A stretch of DNA of 64,000 nucleotides from contig NZ_CAJZAG010000013.1 in assembly GCF_914271485.1 (NCBI RefSeq), positions 124,001 through 188,000 on the forward strand, in the 5' to 3' direction. Shown in pieces: positions 17,103 to 26,283 of this stretch. The stretch's first letter is position 1. Each line of letters begins with the position of its first letter. This stretch comes from Cupriavidus pampae. Its GTDB lineage: Bacteria; Pseudomonadota; Gammaproteobacteria; Burkholderiales; Burkholderiaceae. The position numbers and the translations under genes were made by a program. The notes under the pieces are model-generated. The model ran no database searches and had not been told where the DNA came from. It worked only from the letters and a program-made list of their open reading frames with translations.

Positions 17103-18218
17103 TTACCTTTGCCCGAAATGGGCATCCTTGAACAAATCCCCAAGCCCCCGCGGCTGACACCGCCAGTACTGCTTGGGCGCGCTGACCTTGGCCCCCAGCT
17201 TCGCCGCCGCATGCCACGGCCAGCGCGGGTCGTACAACATCGCGCGCGCGATCGAAATCACGTCGGCCTCGTCGTTGCCAATAATCGCCTCCGCCTGCTC
17301 AGGCTCGGTAATCAGCCCCACCGCCATGACCGGCAGCCCGACCTCGGCCTTTACCCGCTGGGCATACGGCACCTGATACCCAGGTCCGAGCTTGATCGCC
17401 TGCTGCGGCGACACCCCACCCGTGCTCACGTGCACCGCAGCACAACCACGTTCCTTCAGCGCGCGCGAGAAGGCAATCGTGCCGTCGATATCCCAACCGT
17501 CAGGCACCCAATCGGTCGCCGACACCCGCACCCAGACCGGCTTGTCCGCCGGAAACGCTGCCCGCACCGCGTCAAACACCTCGAGCGGAAAGCGCATGCG
17601 ATTCTCGAGCGAGCCGCCATACTCGTCGGTCCGCTTGTTGGCAATCGGCGAAAGAAACTGATGCAGCAGGTAGCCATGCGCCGCGTGAATCTCGATGCCA
17701 TCGAGCCCCAACCGCGCCGCGCGCCTGGCCGCCGCGACAAAATCGTCTCGTACCTTGGCCAGCCCAGCACGATCGAGCTCGATCGGTGCGGCCTCGCCCT
17801 CGGCATGCGGCACTGCCGACGGTGCCAGCGTCTGCCACCCGCGTGGCTGGTCGGGGCGAATCTGCGCTCCACCGTCCCACGGCGCGTGGCTGGAAGCCTT
17901 GCGTCCCGCGTGCGAGATCTGCACCGCCACCGCGATCGGCGAATACGCGCGAATCGCCTTCAGCACGCGCGCCAGCGCGGCTTCGTTGTCATCGTTGTAA
18001 AGCCCAAGGTCATCAGGCGAGATCCGTCCTTCAGGAGAAATCGAGGTCGCCTCGATAATCATGAGGCCGGCGCCCGATAGCGCCAGATGCCCCAGATGAA
18101 TCATGTGCCAGTCGGTAGCATTACCTTCCTCCGCCGAGTACTGGCACATTGGCGCAATCGCTATGCGATTGGCGAGCTGCAGGTTGCCGATCGCGTAGGC
18201 GTCGAAGAGATGGCTCAT
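17103..18218 (-). CDS. Old yellow enzyme family NAD(P)H:flavin oxidoreductase (XenA/YqjM type)
   Basis: A 371-residue FMN-dependent ene-reductase reducing activated alkenes, quinones or nitro compounds. The thermophilic-like/XenA class is shown by C25 in IAPMCQY, which tunes the flavin in XenA, together with IEIHAAHGYLLHQFLSP and NKRTDEYGGSLENRMRFP. The terminal KQYWRCQPRGL supplies Trp and Arg residues typical of the class's inter-subunit active site. It is the last of three co-directional genes after a TetR regulator and an MFS transporter. Confidence 0.92.
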   Translation of the reverse strand: MSHLFDAYAIGNLQLANRIAIAPMCQYSAEEGNATDWHMIHLGHLALSGAGLMIIEATSISPEGRISPDDLGLYNDDNEAALARVLKAIRAYSPIAVAVQISHAGRKASSHAPWDGGAQIRPDQPRGWQTLAPSAVPHAEGEAAPIELDRAGLAKVRDDFVAAARRAARLGLDGIEIHAAHGYLLHQFLSPIANKRTDEYGGSLENRMRFPLEVFDAVRAAFPADKPVWVRVSATDWVPDGWDIDGTIAFSRALKERGCAAVHVSTGGVSPQQAIKLGPGYQVPYAQRVKAEVGLPVMAVGLITEPEQAEAIIGNDEADVISIARAMLYDPRWPWHAAAKLGAKVSAPKQYWRCQPRGLGDLFKDAHFGQR

Positions 18219-18327
18219 GGAATCGATTCCTTAAGATGTCGTCGCACCGATTGTAGTGATGCACGGAAATCTCTGCAGAACCTCACGTCGGTATGCAGCC
18301 GTATATGTCGACGTCCAGCGATATACA

Positions 18328-19569
18328 TCAGGCGATAGCCGGCTCCCGCACCAGAAAGTCCGCCGCAAACGCGACCACCATCGCCACCGCGCCGCAGGCA
18401 AAGATCAGCGCATAGTTCTCGTTCGTATGAGAGAACAGGTACGAGTAGCCATACCCCGCCGCAGCTTGAAACAACGCAAACGCCGTAGTGGTCCGGCTCC
18501 ACGCCACGCGCTGCGCGTGCGCATCGTGCGGCATCATCGTCTGGATGCGGCCCAGCACGATCGGCACGACGCCGGGCGTGAACATCCCCAGCACCACGGT
18601 GGCCACCACCAGTGCCACCGTGTGGCCCGACACCGCCAGCAACGCGACACCAAAGGCCTGCGCCACCATCGAGACGCGATAGCCATTGCGATACCCGATC
18701 CGCTGCGCCAGCGCGGTACTGACCAGTGGCCCCGCAATCGCGGCCACGCCATACAGCACCCAGTAGTTCGCCCCCACCGCGGTGCCCTGCCCCAACCCAC
18801 GCGCCACATAATCGACCAGCAACACCATCGCCGGCACCAGCCCCAGCGCATTCGCCGCGTACTGCACCGCGAGCACGCGCAGCGGCTGACGATATGTCGC
18901 CAGCGTGGCCACATGCGAAACCGGCGTACCTGCCGCCCCAGCAGGCTGCGCGGCACCGTGCGGAAGATCGGTCGCGGGCCAGCCGAACCAGCTGAACCCC
19001 GTCAGCAGGAGGGACAGCGCGCCGAGCCCGAACCACGTCTGCACCAGCCCGAGCTTCAGCAACTGCGGCACCACCGTACCCGACGCGGCGATGCCAAGCC
19101 CGAGCCCAAGAAAGATCATGCCGCTGACAATCCCGCGGCGTTCCGGCGCCACGTGCGGCAACACCGCCGTCGCTACCAGCACCATGATCGCGCCACCCGA
19201 CAATCCGGAGAGAAAACGCCAGCCAAAGAACCAGCTCACCGACAGCGGATACGCACAGGCAAAGAACGCGGCGGTCGCCATCAACATCAGCACTCGCAGC
19301 GACATCCGATTGCCAAACCGTGAAGCAATCGCGCGCCCATAGATCGCGCCCGCCAGATAGCCCGCAAAGTTCGCGGCGCCGAGCGCGACGGTGGCCGAAG
19401 CCGAGAACCAATGTTCGTGAATCAGCGTGGGAATCAATGGTGTATAGGCAAAGCGCGCGAGGCCAATGGCAACGAGGCTTGCGCACAGACCCGCGAGCGC
19501 CGCATATAGCGTGCGGGCATCGAGCGGTGACGGGCTCGTGCGTGCCATCGCGTTGGCATCTTGTGACAT
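18328..19569 (-). CDS. YbfB/YjiJ-family MFS transporter
   Basis: A 413-residue inner-membrane protein with 12 predicted helices. The N-terminal LCASLVAIGLARFAYTPLIP motif is characteristic of the MFS_4 (YbfB/YjiJ) family, members of which are of mostly unknown substrate. AGGAG lies upstream of the ATG. It sits between the TetR regulator and the ene-reductase, 109 bp before the latter, suggesting export or import of the compound the reductase handles. Confidence 0.88.
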   Translation of the reverse strand: MSQDANAMARTSPSPLDARTLYAALAGLCASLVAIGLARFAYTPLIPTLIHEHWFSASATVALGAANFAGYLAGAIYGRAIASRFGNRMSLRVLMLMATAAFFACAYPLSVSWFFGWRFLSGLSGGAIMVLVATAVLPHVAPERRGIVSGMIFLGLGLGIAASGTVVPQLLKLGLVQTWFGLGALSLLLTGFSWFGWPATDLPHGAAQPAGAAGTPVSHVATLATYRQPLRVLAVQYAANALGLVPAMVLLVDYVARGLGQGTAVGANYWVLYGVAAIAGPLVSTALAQRIGYRNGYRVSMVAQAFGVALLAVSGHTVALVVATVVLGMFTPGVVPIVLGRIQTMMPHDAHAQRVAWSRTTTAFALFQAAAGYGYSYLFSHTNENYALIFACGAVAMVVAFAADFLVREPAIA

Positions 19570-19650
19570 GGGAGGACTCCTGAGGATGCAGGCCGCCGCA
19601 CCCGGGCAATCATTGCCGTGGGCGACCAGACTTCGATAAGGGAAAAATCG

Positions 19651-19676
19651 GAAAAGCGGACCGCGCTCAGCGGTTC
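19651..19676 (-). terminator. Possible attenuating terminator between TetR and MFS genes
   Basis: On the minus strand GAACCGC pairs with GCGGTCC over a 5-base loop and is followed by GCTTTTCCGATTTTT. The stem is short with one imperfect pair, so termination would be partial. It lies 10 bp after the TetR stop codon. Confidence 0.4.
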
Positions 19677-19685
19677 ACGCGGGCG

Positions 19686-20285
19686 TTATGAATCAGGCAA
19701 CGTCAGCCCCAGCATGGCGAGCGCGGGGCTCAAGGTCGCGCGCAGCAGCACACCATCGGGCATCACACGCGCCAGCACCCGCATGCCGCAATGGCTCGCC
19801 AGCAGCTGCGCGGAGGCCTCCTCGGGAGCGAGCGCGGTCACCACCTCGCCGGACGCGATGCCTGCACGGATGCATCGTTCGAAAAACGCGCGCAGATGCC
19901 CCAGCTCGGTAGCGATCAACGCCTTGAACTCGGGATCGTCCTCGGACGCCTCGAGCGCGACGTTGATAAGCATGCACCCGCGATGCTGTGGATCGGCCAG
20001 CGAAAGCGAAATGCTCTCGGCGATATACGCGACGAGCGCCCGCCCCGGCGGCAACGACGACTCATGCCGCTGAATGCGCGCGCGCATCGTGCGATCGAGG
20101 TAGTCATCGAGCGAACGTAGAAACAGCGAGCGCTTGTCGCCAAACGCGTTGTACAGGCTGGGCTGCGTCAGCCCCATGGTCTGGGTCAACTCCCGCGTGG
20201 AAGTGGCCTGATACCCCTTGGCCCAAAACAGCTGCTGCGCCGCCATCAGGGCGGCCTGCTCATCGAATTGTCGCGGTCTGGCCAT
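19686..20285 (-). CDS. TetR-family regulator (NemR-like context)
   Basis: A 199-residue repressor. The HTH is QATSTRELTQTMGLTQPSLY followed by NAFGDKRSLF (about residues 27-56), and the C-terminal ligand domain ends in a leucine-rich helix. A cysteine lies in HRGCMLINVALE, a region where TetR_C-type regulators such as NemR hold sensing cysteines; that role is inference. It heads the run TetR, MFS, old yellow enzyme, like E. coli nemRA, and a nested palindrome lies just before its start. Confidence 0.9.
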   Translation of the reverse strand: MARPRQFDEQAALMAAQQLFWAKGYQATSTRELTQTMGLTQPSLYNAFGDKRSLFLRSLDDYLDRTMRARIQRHESSLPPGRALVAYIAESISLSLADPQHRGCMLINVALEASEDDPEFKALIATELGHLRAFFERCIRAGIASGEVVTALAPEEASAQLLASHCGMRVLARVMPDGVLLRATLSPALAMLGLTLPDS

Positions 20286-20288
20286 CGT

Positions 20289-20344
20289 GTTTTGTAGCAG
20301 TTGATACGAAACGAGGCTCGATTATAGATCGAGTGCTACAAAAC
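20289..20344. promoter_or_regulatory. Nested palindromic operator region of the TetR gene
   Basis: An outer 11-bp inverted repeat, GTTTTGTAGCA (20289-20299) and TGCTACAAAAC (20334-20344), encloses an inner one, CTCGAT-N5-ATCGAG (20317-20333). It begins 4 bp before the TetR start codon. Autorepression is likely, with the outer arms as paired half-sites. Confidence 0.65.
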
Positions 20345-20439
20345 GCAAGGGGAAGTTGCCTGGCCCCCGGACCCCGCAGACGGATCGCCGTGCTATTCGT
20401 AGATTTATTTAAATTAATTTATAGAATTTCCGTTTAATG

Positions 20440-20455
20440 ATTATGACAACATAAT
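20440..20455. promoter_or_regulatory. Palindrome in AT-rich promoter region of the chitinase gene
   Basis: ATTATGACAACATAAT has perfect 6-bp arms around ACAA. It lies 62 bp upstream of the chitinase ATG in a strikingly AT-rich stretch (20400-20500) that contrasts with the window. It is a plausible regulator site for chitinase expression; the factor is unknown. Confidence 0.45.
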
Positions 20456-20517
20456 TTGGCATTAAGTCTAGACTTCCAGCGATCACGATAGGAAATAAAG
20501 TTGCTGGGAGAATGCAC

Positions 20518-22311
<1,794 letters not shown>

Positions 22312-22342
22312 CGTGAAGCTGAACGAAGTGGGCGTGGTGGGT

Positions 22343-22957
22343 TCAGGGCCCCTGCGCAAACTCCACCTCTATGTTCACGTGGACCGCATCGCTGACTGCG
22401 GGGAACCAAGCTGAGACACCAAACTCGCGCCGGCTGACCTCGCCGGTCGCGGAGAAGGCCAGCAACCCCGCGCGCGGCGCGCTTCCCGCAACGTTGCTTT
22501 CCGTCACCTGAAAGCTGACCGGACGCATGACCCCGTGCATGGTCAGATCGCCGTATAGCCAGCCACCGCCCTCCCCGTTGCGCACAAAGCGCGTGCTGAC
22601 AAAACGAATCTCCGGATAGCGGGCGACGTCGAGCATGCCGCTGCCCCGCACGATGGAAGACAGAAAACGTGGGCGCGTTTCCACGCTCGCGGCATCGATC
22701 GTCACTGTCACCTGACCGGACTCAATGCCGGCCGGGGTCGCCTCGAGTTGCGCATCCACCCGCCCAAAGCGCATCTTGAGCGGCGCGTGCGAGACATCCA
22801 CGTCGAACGTAACGTTTGCACGCTGCAGGACGTATCCGTCGGGCGGTACGGCTTGCGCCCGATTGACGGCGCCGGCCAGCGATGTAAAGGTGACAAGCAC
22901 AAATCCGGCAATCACGTGCCAACGGGCGGCACGGAACCAGGATGATGAATCGCACAC
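22343..22957 (-). CDS. YceI-family periplasmic lipid-binding protein
   Basis: A 204-residue exported protein with the YceI lipocalin-like beta barrel (PF04264), which binds isoprenoid or fatty-acid-type ligands in the periplasm. Diagnostic stretches are VSHAPLKMRFGRVDA, GSGMLDVARYPEIRFVST and LYGDLTMHGVMRPVSFQV. I chose the GTG at 22957 because GAGGAG sits 6 bp before it; the frame upstream reaches only a TTG. A signal peptide ending near AQA/VPP is visible. The ligand is unknown. Confidence 0.87.
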   Translation of the reverse strand: MCDSSSWFRAARWHVIAGFVLVTFTSLAGAVNRAQAVPPDGYVLQRANVTFDVDVSHAPLKMRFGRVDAQLEATPAGIESGQVTVTIDAASVETRPRFLSSIVRGSGMLDVARYPEIRFVSTRFVRNGEGGGWLYGDLTMHGVMRPVSFQVTESNVAGSAPRAGLLAFSATGEVSRREFGVSAWFPAVSDAVHVNIEVEFAQGP

Positions 22958-23041
22958 GGCGCCTCCTCGGCGGAAGACCAACGTCCCACCTCGGTAAACA
23001 CGTGGCCGACGGAAACTATTCCGTCCACATCGCCATTTACA

Positions 23042-23602
23042 TCAATCGGGCTCCCACTCGCCCGTGAGCTTTCCAATCGAAGCACGCGTCTGCGTCAGGA
23101 TCTCCTCGGCGAGCGTCGCATCGGTGCTGACCCGCGCCAAAACCATGGCACCGAACATGGCCGCCCAGCTGCCGATCGCATCCCGGCGGGCATGCGGGTC
23201 GTCGGCGTTGCGCATGCTTTTTTCCAGACGATCCAGCTGCGCGCGAATCATGGCCGTCATCGCCTCACGTGCCACCGGCCCCTGTCGCAGGGTATCGGGC
23301 GCCATGCCCGCGATGTCACAGCCATCCGCCCGGTTGGCCAGGTGGCGGCTGGACAGATAGTTCTCGACGTAGCGTTCCAGCTCCACGCGCGGACGCTCCC
23401 GCGCCGCCCGATGCGCAAGCGTCTGTTCGATCAAATCGTCCTTCGACTGGAAGTGACCATAGAAGCCGCCGTGCGTCATGCCGGCGGCCTGCATGACATC
23501 GGCCAGCTTGACGCTCTCGAATCCCCTGTCACGGAACAAGCGGCTCGCCTCCTCGAGGATCCGGAGCCTGTTGGCTGCAAATTGTTCGCGGCTGACCTTC
23601 AT
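23042..23602 (-). CDS. TetR-family regulator divergent from MBL hydrolase
   Basis: A 186-residue repressor beginning MKVSREQFAANRLRILEEAS, with HTH VKLADVMQAAGMTHGGFYGHF. The GGFYGHF recognition end is typical of the NemR/YxaF-like TetR subgroup. The start at 23602 has AGGA 7 bp upstream. It faces away from the metallo-hydrolase gene, with only 104 bp between, so it should control that gene and itself. Confidence 0.9.
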   Translation of the reverse strand: MKVSREQFAANRLRILEEASRLFRDRGFESVKLADVMQAAGMTHGGFYGHFQSKDDLIEQTLAHRAARERPRVELERYVENYLSSRHLANRADGCDIAGMAPDTLRQGPVAREAMTAMIRAQLDRLEKSMRNADDPHARRDAIGSWAAMFGAMVLARVSTDATLAEEILTQTRASIGKLTGEWEPD

Positions 23603-23660
23603 GGCAAATCCTGCGTCTGATGATGGTTGACATTTTACATGTTCTGAATAATGATTGTAT

Positions 23661-23678
23661 TCATGTTTTTGAACATGA
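23661..23678. promoter_or_regulatory. Operator palindrome TCATGTT-N4-AACATGA
   Basis: Perfect 7-bp arms in the TetR/MBL divergent region. A further CATGTTC half-site lies at about 23638-23644, so two or more sites may flank the overlapping promoters. The region is unusually AT-rich. Confidence 0.6.
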
Positions 23679-23706
23679 TTAACCACCGTCACGCAGAGGC
23701 CACGAA

Positions 23707-24633
23707 ATGAACCGTAGAAATGTGCTGAAACTGGGGGGACTGTCGCTGCTGTCCGCGTCGCCCTTGGTCGCCCACGCCCAGAGCAAAGGCGGCCTGAGCT
23801 ATCAGGTGTTCACCGCCACCCGACCGGGCCTCAACCGGGAGGTGCCGCCCGGCAAGGAATCGCTGATGTGGGTGGCCAACTCATCCACGCTGATCTCCGG
23901 GAAGAACGATGCCGTGCTGGTCGATACGTTCCTGACCGTGGCGCAATGCGAGGAATTGGCGGACAAGATTGCACGCACAGGCAAGCGGCTTCGCACGATC
24001 TATGTCACGCATGCCCACGGCGATCATTTTCTGGGACTGAAGGTGCTGCTGGATCGCTTTCCCGATGCGCGCGCGTTGGCAACGCCGGACGTCGTGGCTA
24101 CGATGCGTACGCAAACCACGCCCGAGAAGCTCGATGGCAGATGGCGCAAGCTGTTTCCCGGACAGATATCGGAAGTCATTGCGATCTGCGAGCCAATGAC
24201 CAGCGACACGATCGAACTGGAGGGAGAAAAACTTACGGTGGTCAAAGTCGGCCATACCGATACGGACAACTCCACCTGCCTCCATGTCCCGTCGATCGGT
24301 TTGGTCGTCGCGGGCGATGCGGTCTACAACGGCATCCACCCCTTCCTGATCGAATCGACCCACAGCAATCGTCTGCAGTGGATCGCCGCACTGGACAAGA
24401 TCGAAGCGCTCAAGCCGCAATACGTAGTCGCCGGCCACAAGGTGCCTACCCACGACGACAGCCCGCGAAATATCGAAGAGACCCGCCAGTACATCCGAGA
24501 TTTCATCCGACTGGATGCCTCGACGACTTCCGCCCGGGATCTCTACGACCAGATGCTGGCGCTCTATCCCGACCGAGCGAATCCCGGCTCGCTGTGGAGT
24601 TCCGCGCAAGCGGCGAAAGCGCAGGGGAGCTAG
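23707..24633 (+). CDS. Exported metallo-beta-lactamase-fold hydrolase
   Basis: A 308-residue protein with a twin-arginine-like start (MNRRNVLKLGG) and cleavage near AHA/Q. The zinc site THAHGDH gives H102, H104, D106 and H107, followed by GHTDTDNS, the Asp of VVAGDAVYN and the His of VAGHK. The family is broad (glyoxalase II, lactonases, quorum-quenching enzymes), so the substrate is open. It is divergent from and probably repressed by the adjacent TetR protein. Confidence 0.88.
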   Translation: MNRRNVLKLGGLSLLSASPLVAHAQSKGGLSYQVFTATRPGLNREVPPGKESLMWVANSSTLISGKNDAVLVDTFLTVAQCEELADKIARTGKRLRTIYVTHAHGDHFLGLKVLLDRFPDARALATPDVVATMRTQTTPEKLDGRWRKLFPGQISEVIAICEPMTSDTIELEGEKLTVVKVGHTDTDNSTCLHVPSIGLVVAGDAVYNGIHPFLIESTHSNRLQWIAALDKIEALKPQYVVAGHKVPTHDDSPRNIEETRQYIRDFIRLDASTTSARDLYDQMLALYPDRANPGSLWSSAQAAKAQGS

Positions 24634-24779
24634 TGGCTGCGGGCAATTTTCTCACCCACACGCTTTTTGCCTCCCCCCGCGTCTTTACGCGATTTATAGA
24701 GGCGGACGCCCTCGTTGATGCAGAAAAATTACGCCCGCCGCTATACCTTCGACTGGTCCCCATTCGAAGCCTTCATTTG

Positions 24780-25508
24780 ATGATCACGAGCGGCACCATC
24801 ATGCAGTTCGACATCGATGCGGAGCATGCCTGGCCGCTTCGGCACGCGCTGGCCAGAGATTTGCAAGGCAGTCTATGGTCGATGAGCCTGGCGCTGCTGC
24901 CGGGTAGCCGCCGAATGCGCCTGTCGCTGGCGCTCTCCGGCGCGGCGCTCGACAAAGCGCTCCCCGCAATCGACAAGCTTGCGCCCGGTACCGCGGTCAG
25001 CTATGTCCGCGAAAATCCCGGCGCCTCAACCGGTATGCCGACCGTGGCACGTCTTCTCGATGCCGAGCACGTTCTATTGAACCTGGACGTAGCGGACCAG
25101 AACGCATTGTTTGAGCACGTTGCATCGGTTGCGGCACAGCAATACGGCGTCGATGCCGAGACGGTCCTGACCCATCTCGCGCATCGCGAGTCGTCAGGCT
25201 CGACAGCGCTCGGGCAAGGGGTCGCTGTCCCTCACGCGCGCATTCCCGGCGTGCCTTGCGAGATGGTCTTCTATGCAAGGCTCAAAACGCCGCTGGCGTT
25301 CGGCGCCGCCGATGGCCGTCCCGTCACGGACGTGATCTGCCTGCTGTTGCCGGAGTGGGCCAGCAATATCCACCTGCATCTGCTGGCCAGCGTTGCCGAA
25401 CTGTTCTGCGACCATCGTTTTCGCGAGCGCCTACGGCAATGCGACAACGCCCGCGCGGTCGTCCATCATTTCAAGCACGGCACCACGATCCAGGCGGTCG
25501 CCGCCTAG
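24780..25508 (+). CDS. PTS EIIA-domain (PtsN-like) protein with N-terminal extension
   Basis: A 242-residue protein whose C-terminal 150 residues are a fructose/nitrogen-type EIIA domain. The phospho-accepting H152 is in GQGVAVPHARIPG, preceded by the family motif HRESSGSTALG. The first 90 residues (LQGSLWSMSLALLPGSRRMR and on) form a separate alpha/beta, possibly ACT-like, domain I do not recognise. No EIIB, EIIC, HPr or EI gene is nearby, so a regulatory PTS role is likely. The start is uncertain: ATG at 24780 or 24801. Confidence 0.78.
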   Translation: MITSGTIMQFDIDAEHAWPLRHALARDLQGSLWSMSLALLPGSRRMRLSLALSGAALDKALPAIDKLAPGTAVSYVRENPGASTGMPTVARLLDAEHVLLNLDVADQNALFEHVASVAAQQYGVDAETVLTHLAHRESSGSTALGQGVAVPHARIPGVPCEMVFYARLKTPLAFGAADGRPVTDVICLLLPEWASNIHLHLLASVAELFCDHRFRERLRQCDNARAVVHHFKHGTTIQAVAA

Positions 25509-25526
25509 CGTGTAGCGCATGGCGCT

Positions 25527-26102
25527 TCATGCCGGCAACAGCCCGGCCGCCCGGTAGTTGTCGATCAAGGTGTCGAACAGCTTGATATCGTCGCGGCCGC
25601 GTGCCATCAGTTGCGCGCCCGCGATGGCCGCGAAGATCGCATGCGCGCGCTTCTTGGCGTCCTTGGGCGCAACGATCTCCGCCGCCACCAGCATCTTCGC
25701 CAGCCATGCGATGTTGATGTCCGAGAAGGTCTGGACTTCCTTCTTTACCACTTCCGGCAGATCGTCGAACTCGGCAGTCATGAAGCTGCAGAGGCAGATC
25801 CGGTTGTCGTTCTCCAGCGAGCGCCGGAACAGGCTCGGGTATTTGCGCAGGCGGTCGGACGCGTCCGGTGTCTTCTCCGACAGCGCTTCCAGCGCGATCG
25901 CGGTGTCTTCCCAGTAGCGCTTGGCCACTGCCGCGGCAAGGTCGGCCTTGCTCGGGAAATGGTGGTAGAGGCTGGCAGCCTTGATACCGACCTCTTCCGC
26001 GAGCGCACGGAGATTTAAGCCACTGTAGCCATGTGCCTGCGCAATCTTGGTCGCCACAGCCAGGATCCTGTCGCTGGAACTTGTGCTTGCCCGGTTTTCC
26101 AC
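25527..26102 (-). CDS. TetR-family regulator divergent from amidase operon
   Basis: A 191-residue repressor. HTH LRALAEEVGIKAASLYHHFP followed by SKADLAAAVAKRYWED is a textbook TetR/AcrR N-terminus. I take the GTG at 26102, which has GAGGA 7 bp upstream; a longer frame reaching 26243 would place coding sequence over the operator. It likely binds the twin operator at 26204-26236 and controls the amidase and hydrolase genes. Confidence 0.88.
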   Translation of the reverse strand: MENRASTSSSDRILAVATKIAQAHGYSGLNLRALAEEVGIKAASLYHHFPSKADLAAAVAKRYWEDTAIALEALSEKTPDASDRLRKYPSLFRRSLENDNRICLCSFMTAEFDDLPEVVKKEVQTFSDINIAWLAKMLVAAEIVAPKDAKKRAHAIFAAIAGAQLMARGRDDIKLFDTLIDNYRAAGLLPA

Positions 26103-26203
26103 GAAGCGTCCTCGATGAAGTTTGACCGCGCCGGCGGCATCCGCGTCGGCGTGTCCCAAAGGTGTTGACGAGTCGAAGTATAACCGATTAATCTCCATAC
26201 CTA

Positions 26204-26236
26204 ACAAACGTTCGGTAGGGCCCATCGAACGTTTGT
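26204..26236. promoter_or_regulatory. Twin TetR-type operators in perfect inverted arrangement
   Basis: ACAAACGTTCG (26204-26214) and CGAACGTTTGT (26226-26236) are exact reverse complements around an 11-bp spacer containing GGGCCC. Each arm extended to ACAAACGTTCGGT is itself a near-palindrome of the ACCGAACGTTCGGT kind bound by TetR dimers. The element lies 48 bp before the amidase start. Confidence 0.75.
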
Positions 26237-26283
26237 CGATCATCCTTTGTAGTCCCTCATCGAGCGCTTTAGGAGCCTGCCAA

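Noticed and set aside
23868..24779. Upstream extension of the EIIA frame through the MBL gene
   Set aside because: The extension overlaps a complete hydrolase gene in another frame and encodes Arg-rich sequence; the EIIA protein more likely starts at 24780.
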